From Alphaproteobacteria bacterium (GTDB taxonomy: Bacteria; Pseudomonadota; Alphaproteobacteria; Rs-D84; CASDRH01): a stretch of DNA of 64,000 nt. The stretch covers positions 39,254 to 103,253 of the forward strand of contig JAOASE010000004.1 of NCBI GenBank assembly GCA_025210155.1, in the 5' to 3' direction. The position numbers were made by a program, and so were the translations under genes. Below the pieces are notes generated by a model. That model was not told the DNA's origin, searched no databases, and saw only the letters and a list, made by a program, of their open reading frames with translations. This document shows, in pieces, positions 53,588 to 63,130 of the stretch. Within the stretch, counting starts at the first letter, position 1. Each line of letters starts with the position of its first letter.

Positions 53588-55039
53588 ATGTTTGAAACAA
53601 ACAAAAATGCGTTTAGAAAAACGAAAATATTAAACTCTATCGGACCTGCTACTGAATCTGCAGAAATGATGGAAAAAATGATTAAAGCTGGATCTTCTGC
53701 ATTTAGATTTAACTTTTCTCACGAAACAGTTACTCACTTAGATAGATTAAAAACTTTAAGAGAAGTTTCTAAAAAATTAGGTGTTTATGTTACTGCTGTA
53801 GCTGACATACAAGGTCCTAAACACAGAGTTGGTGTTTTCAAAGACGATAAAGCTAAATTAGAAATTGGCCAAAAATTCACAGTTGATTTAGATGAAACTC
53901 CTGGTGATAGCACTCGTGTTTGCTTGCCTCACCCTGAAGTTATTGAAGCTTTAGAAGTTGGTTCAAGAATTCTTGTTGATGATGGTAAAGTTCAATTAAA
54001 AGTTACTAAAAAAGGTGCTGACTTTGCTGAAACTGAAGTTCTATCTGGCGAATGGATTAAAAACAAAAAAGGATTTAATATTCCTGATGTTAGAATTAAA
54101 TCATCTTGCTTGACTAAAAAAGATAGAGAAGATATCGAAATTATCAACAGTGCTGACTTTGATTACCTAGCATTCTCTTTCGTTCAAACTGCTGAAGACT
54201 GCAGAGAATGTAGAGAACTTGTTAGAGATGATATTAAAATAATTGCTAAAATGGAAAAACCTCAAGCGATGGAAAACCTAGTAGAAATCACTAAAGAAGT
54301 TGATGCTTTAATGGTAGCTAGAGGCGACTTAGCTGTTGAAGTTGGTGCTGAAAATGTTCCTCTTTGCCAAAAAGAAATGATCAGAGTTGGTAGAGACTTA
54401 GCTAAACCAGTTATCGTTGCAACTCACATGATGGAATCTATGATTGACAATCCATTCCCAACAAGAGCTGAAGTAACAGACGTTGCTAACGCAGTTTTTG
54501 AAGGTGCTGACTGTGTTATGACTTCTGCTGAAACTACTATCGGTGACTACCCTATCGAAACAGTTGAAATGATGGATAGCGTTATTAGAAAAGTAGAAGC
54601 TTCTGAAGATTACAAAAGAAATCTTAATGCTGTTATTCTTGAAGGCCTAGAACATAATACTGTTTCTGACGTTATGGCTCACTCTGCTAAACAAATTTCT
54701 AACGAACTTTCTGCTTCAGCAATCGTTACAGCTACTGTTTCTGGTACTACAGCAATTAGAATTGCTAAAAATAAACCAGAAGCTCCAATCTTAGCTGTTT
54801 CATTAGAACCTAGAACTCTTGGTAGATTAGGTATCTGTGCTGGTGTTAGAGGTGTTGTAACTAGTGAAGAAAATAATTCTGAATTAGGTATGGACAACTT
54901 CGCTAGAGAATTAGCTAAAAAAGAAGTTAATGCTGAAACTGGCGACCATATCGTAGTTTCTATGGGTAAGAAAACTCCTGAAGCTAAATCAGTTATGGAA
55001 GAAGGTAATACTAATATCGTAACAGTTGTACGTGTATAA
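53588..55039 (+). CDS. pyk: pyruvate kinase
   Basis: 483 residues from the ATG at 53588 (GGAG seven bases upstream); the TTG at 53576 is unlikely. Converts phosphoenolpyruvate and ADP to pyruvate and ATP. RKTKILNSIGPAT at the start, FRFNFSHE, KDREDIEIINSADFDYLAFSFVQ, IIAKMEKPQAMENL and MVARGDLAVEVG with THMMESMI are the catalytic landmarks. pgk follows on the same strand but behind a terminator. Confidence 0.97.
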   Translation: MFETNKNAFRKTKILNSIGPATESAEMMEKMIKAGSSAFRFNFSHETVTHLDRLKTLREVSKKLGVYVTAVADIQGPKHRVGVFKDDKAKLEIGQKFTVDLDETPGDSTRVCLPHPEVIEALEVGSRILVDDGKVQLKVTKKGADFAETEVLSGEWIKNKKGFNIPDVRIKSSCLTKKDREDIEIINSADFDYLAFSFVQTAEDCRECRELVRDDIKIIAKMEKPQAMENLVEITKEVDALMVARGDLAVEVGAENVPLCQKEMIRVGRDLAKPVIVATHMMESMIDNPFPTRAEVTDVANAVFEGADCVMTSAETTIGDYPIETVEMMDSVIRKVEASEDYKRNLNAVILEGLEHNTVSDVMAHSAKQISNELSASAIVTATVSGTTAIRIAKNKPEAPILAVSLEPRTLGRLGICAGVRGVVTSEENNSELGMDNFARELAKKEVNAETGDHIVVSMGKKTPEAKSVMEEGNTNIVTVVRV

Positions 55040-55074
55040 GATATCTTCTTAATACAATTATTAAAATTCCCTGG

Positions 55075-55096
55075 AAATTTCTGGGGAGTTTTTTTT
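55075..55096 (+). terminator. terminator of pyk
   Basis: TTCCCTGG-AAATTT-CTGGGGAG and eight T. Confidence 0.75.
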
Positions 55097-55186
55097 ATTT
55101 ATTTAATGTTATTTATGACTTTTCTTTTTTATTCTTTAGTAGTATAATTGCGGAGAGATTAAAATAATTTAAGAAAGGATTTTAAT

Positions 55187-56404
55187 ATGAAATTTCATAC
55201 TATGGATGATTTATTATCAAAAGATTTAAAAGGTAAAAGAGTTTTTGTTAGAGCTGACTTGAACGTACCTTTAACTGAAGATGGAAAAGTTTCTGATAAA
55301 ACTAGAATTGAAAAATTTGCGCCTACTGCGATTGCTTTATCTGAAGCTGGAGCTAAAGTTATTGTAACTTCTCACTTAGGTAGACCTGAAGGAAAAGAAG
55401 CTAAGTTCTCTTTAGAACAAATTGCCGAAGAAGTTGCTAATGAAGTTGAACAAGAAGTTATATTTGTTGATGACTGTATTGGCGAAGAAGTTGAACAAAC
55501 TATTGCAGACATGAATGGTGGAGATATTTTACTTCTAGAAAACTTAAGATTTTACAAAGAAGAAAAGAAATGTGATGAAGAATTTTCTAAGAAGCTGGCT
55601 AACTTGGCTGACTTTTATGTAGATGATGCTTTTGCTACATCTCACAGAGCTCACGCCTCTACTTTTGGCATTACTAATCATGTACCTTCTTTTGCCGGGT
55701 TCTTAATGGAAAATGAGCTTAACGCTTTGGGTACTATACTACATAAACCAACTGAGATTGATGGCGGTAAAAGTGGGGCAATAGTTGGTGGAGCCAAAGT
55801 TTCTACAAAAATTACTGTATTAGAAAACTTGATGGATAAGATTGATGTATTATTTATTGGTGGTGCAATGGCTAATACTTTCTTACTAGCACAAGGTTAT
55901 GACATGGGAAAATCTTTAGTTGAAGCTGACATGGTTGATGTTGCAAAAACAGTTCTTAAAAAAGCTGAAGAAAAAGGTTGTGAAATTATATTACCAGTTG
56001 ATCTTGTTGTTGCTCCTGAGTTTAAATCATATGAAGAAAATGAAGTTGAAACTGTTGCTATAGATGCTGTTCCTGCAGATTGTATGGCTTTAGATTTTGG
56101 TTCAAAAACTTTGGAATTAATTAAAAATAAAATTACTGAACTAGAAAGTATTGTTTGGAATGGACCTTTTGGTGCGTTTGAAATGAAGCCTTTTGAAAAG
56201 ACTACTTTTGAAGTTGCTGATTTTATCGCTAAACAAACTCAAGCTAGTGAATTAACTTCTGTTGGTGGAGGTGGAGATACTGTTTCTGCTCTTAAACAAT
56301 CTGGAAATATAGAAAAAATGACTTATATTTCTACAGCTGGAGGTGCTTTCCTTGAATACATGGAAGGGAAAGAATTACCTGGAGTTAAAGCTTTAGAAAA
56401 GTAA
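55187..56404 (+). CDS. pgk: phosphoglycerate kinase
   Basis: 405 residues, full length. Makes ATP from 1,3-bisphosphoglycerate. KRVFVRADLNVPL near residue 18, TSHLGRPEG near 64, LLENLRFYKEE near 120, and the nucleotide site GGAKVSTKI plus the C-terminal GGGDTVSAL are intact. AAGGA lies before the ATG; TATAAT is at 55143-55148 but the -35 is weak. Confidence 0.97.
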   Translation: MKFHTMDDLLSKDLKGKRVFVRADLNVPLTEDGKVSDKTRIEKFAPTAIALSEAGAKVIVTSHLGRPEGKEAKFSLEQIAEEVANEVEQEVIFVDDCIGEEVEQTIADMNGGDILLLENLRFYKEEKKCDEEFSKKLANLADFYVDDAFATSHRAHASTFGITNHVPSFAGFLMENELNALGTILHKPTEIDGGKSGAIVGGAKVSTKITVLENLMDKIDVLFIGGAMANTFLLAQGYDMGKSLVEADMVDVAKTVLKKAEEKGCEIILPVDLVVAPEFKSYEENEVETVAIDAVPADCMALDFGSKTLELIKNKITELESIVWNGPFGAFEMKPFEKTTFEVADFIAKQTQASELTSVGGGGDTVSALKQSGNIEKMTYISTAGGAFLEYMEGKELPGVKALEK

Positions 56405-56421
56405 ATATAAATTAAACGGTG

Positions 56422-56540
56422 GCTTTTGCACGAATTTTTAGCAAAATTGTGACATTTAAATTCAGTCACGTATTACTTATACGCTTCTTAGAATTTAAAG
56501 TCTGATTTTACTAATCTTCGCACAAAATACTTGTTTAATA
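56422..56540 (+). repeat. dispersed intergenic repeat, copy C
   Basis: See copy B at 52137-52260. This copy has imperfect inverted ends, TTTTGCACGAA and TTCGCACAAAA, and an internal GTGAC...GTCAC hairpin, as in small non-autonomous elements. A core-only copy lies at 5117-5139. Confidence 0.6.
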
Positions 56541-56551
56541 GTAAATATAAA

Positions 56552-56579
56552 GTCTCTGGAATTCTGGAGGCTTTTTTTT
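56552..56579 (+). terminator. terminator of pgk
   Basis: GTCTC-TGGAATTCTG-GAGGC then eight T. It lies after repeat copy C, so the repeat is within the pgk transcript. Confidence 0.75.
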
Positions 56580-56662
56580 ATCTAGTAAATACTTAATAAC
56601 GAACATTATATAAAATTAAGGAGTTGGTAAAAACCAACTCCCTTTTATTTTCATTGAAATAG

Positions 56663-57052
56663 TTAAGCAATATTTCTATGATGGCGAACCCTTCTGGGTC
56701 CTCCATTAGAAGATTTTGAACCACTTCTCTTTCTAGAGGCATTCTCAAGTCTTTTTATTTCAGCAGAAATATTTTCTCGAAACTTTTTTAAAGAATTCAG
56801 TAGATCGGAAACTCTAACTCCGGCATTTTCATTTAATAGGTAGATGGATCTTGCTTTAACCGCATCAACCTGCTCTTTAAAATCAGGTGAAACATTGTTG
56901 AAATTTTCATCATTCCGCAACCAAGCTTCTAATGCTTTTGCTGGATTTGATGTTAATTCGAAAACAACATTTCCACCCTTCGCAGAAGATAAATTCTTTT
57001 CAACTTGCTTAACTCTTTCGATTTGCTTTTGTAGACTTTTTTGTAATTGCAT
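56663..57052 (-). CDS. hypothetical basic coiled-coil protein
   Basis: 129 residues; not recognised. No signal peptide. Residues 1-25 (QLQKSLQKQIERVKQVEKNL) and 80-108 are heptad-like helices; the middle has one Trp (EAWLRNDENF); the last 25 residues are Arg/Lys/Ser-rich (SRKRSGSKSSNGGPRRVRHH), suggesting contact with nucleic acid. It stands alone between pgk and valS. Confidence 0.6.
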   Translation of the reverse strand: MQLQKSLQKQIERVKQVEKNLSSAKGGNVVFELTSNPAKALEAWLRNDENFNNVSPDFKEQVDAVKARSIYLLNENAGVRVSDLLNSLKKFRENISAEIKRLENASRKRSGSKSSNGGPRRVRHHRNIA

Positions 57053-57235
57053 AAAAAATCATTTATTAGGTTTAAAAAATTATGAGTTTATACTCTGGCA
57101 TATTACAACCCAATATGTCAAGGGTTTTTAATATTTTATTCTTATCAATATTTCTATTGTGTTTTGTGAGCGCCTGTTATATCATTGATTACTATTAATT
57201 ATTCAAACAAAAACTAAAAGAAAGGTTGTAGAAAA

Positions 57236-59860
57236 ATGGCAATAGATAAATCATTTGATTTTAACAATTTAGAAAAGCAAATTTATGACAAATGGGAGAA
57301 ATCTCACGTCGGTGCTTCTGATGTGAAATCAAAGAAAGATTCAGTCTGCTTAATCATGCCTCCTCCTAATGTCACAGGTAACTTACACTGTGGTCACGCA
57401 ATGGAGCATTCTATAACTGATATTTATGCTAGATTCTGTAGAGCTCAAGGAAAAGATGTTTTATGGCAACCAGGGTTAGATCATGCTGGTATTGCTACTC
57501 AGTTAATGGTGGAAAGAAAAATATCTGCTGAGCAAGGTAAATCTCGCTACGATTTAGGTAGAGAAAAATTCCTTGAAGAAGTTTGGAAATGGAAAAATGA
57601 ATCTGGTGGTGAAATTTTAAACCAAATTAGAAGACTTGGTGCTTGCCCTGATTGGGATAGATTAAAGTTTACTTTAGACGAAGATGTGTCTTCTGCTGTT
57701 AGAAAAGTTTTCATATCTTTATATAACGATGGATTGATATTTAAAGGTCAAAGACTTGTTAACTGGGATATTGCGTTACAGACTGCTGTATCTGATTTAG
57801 AAGTTGAAAATAAAGAAACTGTAGGAAAAATGTATTACTTCAATTACCCTATTGATGGTAAAGAAGGTGAATTTATTCAAATAGGTACTACAAGACCAGA
57901 AACTATGTTTGGTGATACTGCAATTGCTGTTCATCCTGAAAATGAAAAAATAGGACACCTTATTGGCAAATCTGTTAAACTTCCTATGATTGGAAGAGTT
58001 ATTCCTATTATAGCTGATGAATATGCAGATCCTGAAAAAGGTACTGGTGCAGTGAAAATAACTCCTGCTCATGACTTTAATGACTTTGAAGTTGGTAAGA
58101 GAAATAGTCTTGCTATGATTTCTATTATGAATAAAGATGGTTCTTTAAATGATAAATGTCCTGAAGAATTCGTTGGTATGGATAGATTAGAAGCCAGACC
58201 ATTAGTTATTAAAAAAATGGAAGCACTTGGTCTTTTCGTTAAAGCCGAAGATAACAACATGGCAATTCCTTACGGAGAAAGAAGTAAGGAAATTGTTGAG
58301 CCTATGTTGACTGAACAATGGTTTATAGATACTAAGAAAATGGCTGAGAGATCTATGGCTGCCGTTAAAGATGGTGAAACTGAAATACTTCCTAAATTTG
58401 TAGAAAATACTTTCTTTCACTTCTTGAATAATATTCAAGATTGGTGTATTTCTCGTCAACTTTGGTGGGGACATAGAATTCCTGCTTTCTATGGTGAAGA
58501 TGGACATTGTTTTGTTGCTGAGAATGAAGAAGAAGCTTTGGAACAAGCTGTTAGACATTATGGTAAATCTGCAGATGAAATTGAATTAAAACAAGATAAT
58601 GATGTTTTAGACACATGGTTCTCTTCGGCACTTTGGCCATTTACTACATTAGGTTGGAATGGTGTTGGTAGCACATCTGAAGAGTTAGAAAAATACTACC
58701 CTACTTCGCTATTGATTACAGGTAGAGACTTAGTATTCTTCTGGTATTCTAGAATGATGATGATGGGAACTCACTTCTTAAAAGACTTCAAAGGAGATGA
58801 TAAAAAATCTGTTCCATTTGAAAAATGTTTTTTCCATGGATTAGTTAATGATGAACATGGTAAGAAGATGAGTAAATCTAAAGGTAATGGAGTTGATCCT
58901 ATTGAGCTTATGGATAAGTATGGTGCTGATGCTTGTAGATTTTATTTTGCATCTGCTACTACACAAGGTAATGATATAAACTTGAGTGAAAAGCAAATTG
59001 AAGGTTATAGAAACTTTGTTACTAAGATTTGGAATGCATGTAAGTTTATTGAAATGCAATGTGCATCTTATGATGAAACTTTTGATCCATTTAAAGTTTC
59101 TGAAGAAAGAAATAAATGGGTACTTGAAAGATTAAAAACTTCAAGGGCAAACGTTTATAGAGCCTTAAAAGACTTAAGATTTAATGATGCTACATCTGCT
59201 GCTTATGATTTTGTATGGAAAGAATTCTGTGATTGGTTCATTGAAATGGGTAAAGTGAACCCTTCAGATGAGTCTAAGGCAACTCTTGCATTTGTTAGAG
59301 ATGAAATATTAAAACTATTACATCCTTTCATGCCATTTGTTACCGAAGAACTTTGGGGACAAACTTCTGATAGAGATGGCTTGTTAGCTTCTGAAGTTTG
59401 GAAACTATATGGCTGGGATTTCTCTGATACTAATATTGATGATATCATTGAGCTTATTCAACAAATTCGTACTATAAAAGCTGACTTAGGTATTAGTGCT
59501 AGTGCATTTATAGATATAGAAATAAAAGAAAAACTTGAAAATAATACTTTGGCTATATTGGAAACTTTAGCTAGATGTAAAGCTTTAGAATTTGGCTCAA
59601 GTGAAAAAACTCTTTACATAGCTAACCCTACTTTCAATGTTAAAGGTGTATTAAATGACAACATAGATATAGATATTGAAAAGAAGAAAAAAGATTTAGC
59701 TAAACTTGAAGGTGGAATTAAGGCTGCAGAAGGTAGATTTAACAATGAAAACTTTGTTAAAAACGTACCAGAAAATGTTTTAATGGAGCAAAAGATATCT
59801 TATGAAAAGAATAAGATAAAAGCTGAAAAACTAAGAGTTTTGATTGAAACTTTAGGATAA
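57236..59860 (+). CDS. valS: valyl-tRNA synthetase
   Basis: 874 residues, full length. Class I synthetase. The HIGH-type motif in PPPNVTGNLHCGHAM is at about 43-57; the editing domain has TTRPETMFGDTAIAVHP; the zinc-free KMSKS loop is at about 543-548 (GKKMSKSKGNG); the anticodon-binding domain and a C-terminal coiled coil (about 810-870) follow. AAAGGTTG upstream of the ATG. Confidence 0.97.
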   Translation: MAIDKSFDFNNLEKQIYDKWEKSHVGASDVKSKKDSVCLIMPPPNVTGNLHCGHAMEHSITDIYARFCRAQGKDVLWQPGLDHAGIATQLMVERKISAEQGKSRYDLGREKFLEEVWKWKNESGGEILNQIRRLGACPDWDRLKFTLDEDVSSAVRKVFISLYNDGLIFKGQRLVNWDIALQTAVSDLEVENKETVGKMYYFNYPIDGKEGEFIQIGTTRPETMFGDTAIAVHPENEKIGHLIGKSVKLPMIGRVIPIIADEYADPEKGTGAVKITPAHDFNDFEVGKRNSLAMISIMNKDGSLNDKCPEEFVGMDRLEARPLVIKKMEALGLFVKAEDNNMAIPYGERSKEIVEPMLTEQWFIDTKKMAERSMAAVKDGETEILPKFVENTFFHFLNNIQDWCISRQLWWGHRIPAFYGEDGHCFVAENEEEALEQAVRHYGKSADEIELKQDNDVLDTWFSSALWPFTTLGWNGVGSTSEELEKYYPTSLLITGRDLVFFWYSRMMMMGTHFLKDFKGDDKKSVPFEKCFFHGLVNDEHGKKMSKSKGNGVDPIELMDKYGADACRFYFASATTQGNDINLSEKQIEGYRNFVTKIWNACKFIEMQCASYDETFDPFKVSEERNKWVLERLKTSRANVYRALKDLRFNDATSAAYDFVWKEFCDWFIEMGKVNPSDESKATLAFVRDEILKLLHPFMPFVTEELWGQTSDRDGLLASEVWKLYGWDFSDTNIDDIIELIQQIRTIKADLGISASAFIDIEIKEKLENNTLAILETLARCKALEFGSSEKTLYIANPTFNVKGVLNDNIDIDIEKKKKDLAKLEGGIKAAEGRFNNENFVKNVPENVLMEQKISYEKNKIKAEKLRVLIETLG

Positions 59861-59893
59861 AATAAAAGAGGTTTAAATAACCTCTTTTATTTT
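59861..59893. terminator. bidirectional terminator between valS and nagZ
   Basis: AATAAAAGAGGTT-TAAAT-AACCTCTTTTATT; runs of T on both strands. Confidence 0.85.
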
Positions 59894-59902
59894 TTTATAG
59901 AA

Positions 59903-61009
59903 TTATCTTATGATTTTATATTTCTTTTTTAGAGATATTATTTTATTATAAGATGTTTCTATTTGCTCTTCTGATATCTCACCTGAAAAAATCTTTTCCA
60001 TAACAATATCTATTACTTTTGGAACGATGTTTTCATCGATTTCTAGGTTATTTCCTATGCAAAAAATATCTACTCCAGCATTAACCATTAAAGGAATTGC
60101 TTCTTCAATGGAATAATGCTTTGCAATGGCATTCATTTGAAGATCATCACTAATTATAATTCCATCATAAGCGAAGTCTTTCCTTAGTTTACTTAGGGAT
60201 TTTTTAGATAAAGTTGCTGGATATTTCTCATCTAATTTTTTGTTAAAAACATGAGCTGTCATAACAATTTCTACTTTACCTGTATTAATTAATTCTTTAT
60301 ATGGAATTAATTCTTTTTCATTCCAAGTTTCACTGACATCAACAAAACCTAAGTGCGAATCTGAGCTTGAACTTCCATGCCCAGGAAAATGTTTTAAAGC
60401 AGTTAAGATGTCTAAATCTTTATGTGCTTTAATTACTTGTTCAGAATGTTCTGCAACCTTATAAGGATTTGAAGAGTAGCTTCTTTCCTTGCCTGCAATC
60501 ACTGGATTTTCAGGATTTGTATTAACATCAACTACCGGTGCAAAGTTAAGGTTAAATCCTAAACTTTTAAGAGTTTCTGCTATAACTTTTGCATTTTCAT
60601 ATGTTAATTTTGCATCATCTTTTTCGCCTAACACTTTGGCAGATAATGTCTTAGGAAAACCATATTCTGGTTTAAGCCTATTTATTAACCCACCTTCTTG
60701 ATCAACGCTGATAAAAAGAGGTGTTTTCGCATTATTTTGTAAATCAGATATTAGTGATTTAACCTGCTTGGGATTTTCTATATTTCTATCAAAGCTTTTG
60801 CTAGTAACGTCATAATCGAATAAAATAATTCCGCCTATTATATTATCTTTAAGTTGAGCTTTTAGATAATCAGGCACTTCTTTTCCCTTAAAGCCAACTA
60901 GGATCATTTGTCCTATTTTTTCTTTTAAAATTTGCCTTTTATTATAAATATTACCAAGAAAAATTATAATAAATGAAGTTAATATAAAAAATATTATTTT
61001 TAATCTCAT
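59903..61009 (-). CDS. nagZ: beta-N-acetylhexosaminidase (GH3, NagZ-like)
   Basis: 368 residues. GH3 enzyme that removes GlcNAc from peptidoglycan fragments during wall recycling. The signature KHFPGHGSSSSDSH (about 206-219) holds the His used as general acid/base; the nucleophile Asp is in IISDDLQMNAI (about 284). Unlike cytosolic E. coli NagZ it has an N-terminal hydrophobic segment (5-20, IIFFILTSFIIIFLG), so it is probably membrane-anchored in the periplasm. Confidence 0.92.
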   Translation of the reverse strand: MRLKIIFFILTSFIIIFLGNIYNKRQILKEKIGQMILVGFKGKEVPDYLKAQLKDNIIGGIILFDYDVTSKSFDRNIENPKQVKSLISDLQNNAKTPLFISVDQEGGLINRLKPEYGFPKTLSAKVLGEKDDAKLTYENAKVIAETLKSLGFNLNFAPVVDVNTNPENPVIAGKERSYSSNPYKVAEHSEQVIKAHKDLDILTALKHFPGHGSSSSDSHLGFVDVSETWNEKELIPYKELINTGKVEIVMTAHVFNKKLDEKYPATLSKKSLSKLRKDFAYDGIIISDDLQMNAIAKHYSIEEAIPLMVNAGVDIFCIGNNLEIDENIVPKVIDIVMEKIFSGEISEEQIETSYNKIISLKKKYKIIR

Positions 61010-61045
61010 TTTTTACCCTTTTTTAATTCTATATTAGAATACTGA

Positions 61046-61073
61046 ATAAAAATCTCGACTTAATGCCGAGATT
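61046..61073 (-). terminator. terminator of the M23 peptidase gene
   Basis: AATCTCG / CGAGATT stem with a 9-base loop, then TTTTATT on the minus strand. Confidence 0.8.
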
Positions 61074-61079
61074 TTTTAT

Positions 61080-62561
61080 TTATCCCAAAAATTCGAATTT
61101 TTTATTCATTCCATCTCTTTTCTTTTTGAAAGCTTTAAGATGTTTCCCTCTAAGACTTTCTGTCGATGGTAACTTGATTGTAAGTGGATTTACATATCTA
61201 CCGTTCTTTTGGATACCATAGTGTAAGTGAGGACCTGTAGATCTACCAGTACTTCCAACATATCCGATAATTTGACCCTGTTTAACGTATGAACCAACTC
61301 TTAATCCTTTTTTGAATGAATTTAAGTGAGCATACGCTGTTGTATAAGTAGAGTTATGACGGATCTTAATTAGGTTTCCGTTTGGTCCCTTCCATCCTCT
61401 ATAGATGATTGTACCTGATCCACCTGCTGGAATTGGAGTTCCTGTTGGAGCTGCAAAATCAACTCCATTATGATTCTTTCTGAAACCTAATACTGGGTGT
61501 CTTCTAGAACCATAAGTTGAAGATATTCTAGCCTTATTGATTGGTGTTTTCTTAAGAGCTTTTGTAGATCCCTTACCTTTTTCATCATAGAATTTATCTT
61601 GACCCTCTTTTTTAGCATAGTTGTATGTTTTAAATTCTTTACCTCTAATGCTTAGCTTACCATAAAGAAGTTTACCTACACCTAAATATTTACCTTCTTT
61701 AGAGAACTCTTCTTCATAAAGAAGTTCAAATGAATCTCCTGGTCTTATTTCACGTTCGAAATCGACATCGAATGAGAAAATATCATAGAAGCTATATATT
61801 ATGTTATAAGGTATGTCTTGCTTTTCAGCTAAATACATTATACTTTGCTCTGGAGCAATCTTAGCTTCTTTTCTAACTAATTTTGTGTATTTATTATCTT
61901 TGATTTTTCTTACATCGAAACTAATTTCATCTTCATGTTTTTCAACTATAGCCTCAATTCTTTCTATAGGAGAAATTTCTATTGTGAACTTTTGTAGATT
62001 GGCTCTTAAATTATTCTCTGCAGTATAGCCTTCTTCAACATCAAATATAAGTTTAGTACCCTGTTTTGTTTTTGATGAAGGTCTTAAATCTCTTTTGATA
62101 TCAAATGTACCTTTTAATGATTTTATTAGAGAATAAGTTTGAGAGTAAGGGATATTATATTCATTCATAATCCCGCCTAGAGTATCACCTTCTTCAACAA
62201 CTTTGATAAGTTCTCTTTCTCTTTTTTCACCCGCTATAAGAGGTTCTTCGCCACCTTCTTTAATTTTATGTTGAAGCTTTGCCATTCTAGCTTCTTCTTC
62301 CCTCATAGAATCTGAAACTTTTTGTTGTTCTTTTATAAGATATGCTGATGTTGGTTTCTTATAAAAAATTTGGAAACTAGATATAACTATAGTTAAAACT
62401 AAAGTTGCAGCTGCAAAACCGTAAGAAAAGAATTGGAAGTGATCACTTTTCTTTAAAACCTTAATAGCTTCAGAAATAGAAATTGTTGGAAACTTTTTAT
62501 CTACTTTGCTAACAATTCTCTTGTTTTTAGTTTTCTTTGTTCTTCTTACAGCCTTATTCAT
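61080..62561 (-). CDS. M23-family metallopeptidase with membrane anchor
   Basis: 493 residues. Putative endopeptidase that cuts peptidoglycan cross-links. A membrane segment lies at about 42-65 (FSYGFAAATLVLTIVISSF); a LysM/OapA-like region at 110-175 (KVVEEGDTLGGIMNEYNIPY); a second helper domain follows; the LytM domain (about 350-470) has the zinc ligands in NHNGVDFAAP and GPHLHYGIQ. The YGSRRHPVLGF segment is typical of the MepM/ShyA type. Its start overlaps sufE by 8 bases. Confidence 0.92.
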   Translation of the reverse strand: MNKAVRRTKKTKNKRIVSKVDKKFPTISISEAIKVLKKSDHFQFFSYGFAAATLVLTIVISSFQIFYKKPTSAYLIKEQQKVSDSMREEEARMAKLQHKIKEGGEEPLIAGEKRERELIKVVEEGDTLGGIMNEYNIPYSQTYSLIKSLKGTFDIKRDLRPSSKTKQGTKLIFDVEEGYTAENNLRANLQKFTIEISPIERIEAIVEKHEDEISFDVRKIKDNKYTKLVRKEAKIAPEQSIMYLAEKQDIPYNIIYSFYDIFSFDVDFEREIRPGDSFELLYEEEFSKEGKYLGVGKLLYGKLSIRGKEFKTYNYAKKEGQDKFYDEKGKGSTKALKKTPINKARISSTYGSRRHPVLGFRKNHNGVDFAAPTGTPIPAGGSGTIIYRGWKGPNGNLIKIRHNSTYTTAYAHLNSFKKGLRVGSYVKQGQIIGYVGSTGRSTGPHLHYGIQKNGRYVNPLTIKLPSTESLRGKHLKAFKKKRDGMNKKFEFLG

Positions 62562-62985
62562 TTTCCGCTTCCTTCTCCAATTTTTCTTCTAAATCAAAAT
62601 TCTGAATCTTTTTAATTACGGCACTTAAACCGTTTAATCTTTGTGATGATAAATGAGAGTCTAGAGCCAATTTCTCTAAAGTATCTTGAGCATTTATATC
62701 TGAAATTTCTTGTCTTGTCTTATTATTAAATAAAGATGATATTATATATAGTAAACCTCTTACTATTATAGCATCGCCGTCTAGCTTTATAGAATAAGTT
62801 CCATTATGATTTCTTTCCTTGACCAACCAAACATTAGCCATACACCCTTCTACGATATGGTTTTCATCTCTAATATCTGAGTAATCAGGAAGTTCTTTAC
62901 CTAATTCTATAATATATTCGTACTTATCTTCCCAATCTAGAAACATAGACATGTCTTGTTCTATTTCTGGTATAGTTTTCAACAT
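62554..62985 (-). CDS. sufE: SufE-family cysteine desulfuration protein
   Basis: 143 residues, full length. Accepts sulfur from the SufS desulfurase for Fe-S cluster assembly. The active Cys is Cys48 in VEGCMANVWL; MFLDWEDKYEYIIELGKELP and the C-terminal HLSSQRLNGLSAVIKKI are typical. No other suf genes are near; instead it is coupled (8-base overlap) to the M23 peptidase. Confidence 0.94.
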   Translation of the reverse strand: MLKTIPEIEQDMSMFLDWEDKYEYIIELGKELPDYSDIRDENHIVEGCMANVWLVKERNHNGTYSIKLDGDAIIVRGLLYIISSLFNNKTRQEISDINAQDTLEKLALDSHLSSQRLNGLSAVIKKIQNFDLEEKLEKEAENE

Positions 62986-63074
62986 AAAATATATCCTTTA
63001 TTTTTTCTTTTAATTATAACATATTTTCTTAGAAGTTCAAACTATAAATGGGATTTTTTATGAAATATTTTTTG

Positions 63075-63096
63075 AAAAACCCCTTATTTCAAGGGG
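63075..63096 (-). terminator. terminator of the LOG-family gene
   Basis: CCCCTT / AAGGGG with a 5-base loop, then TTTTTC on the minus strand. Confidence 0.8.
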
Positions 63097-63130
63097 CTTT
63101 CATTAAATTTATCCAAAAGAATCAAAAGCT

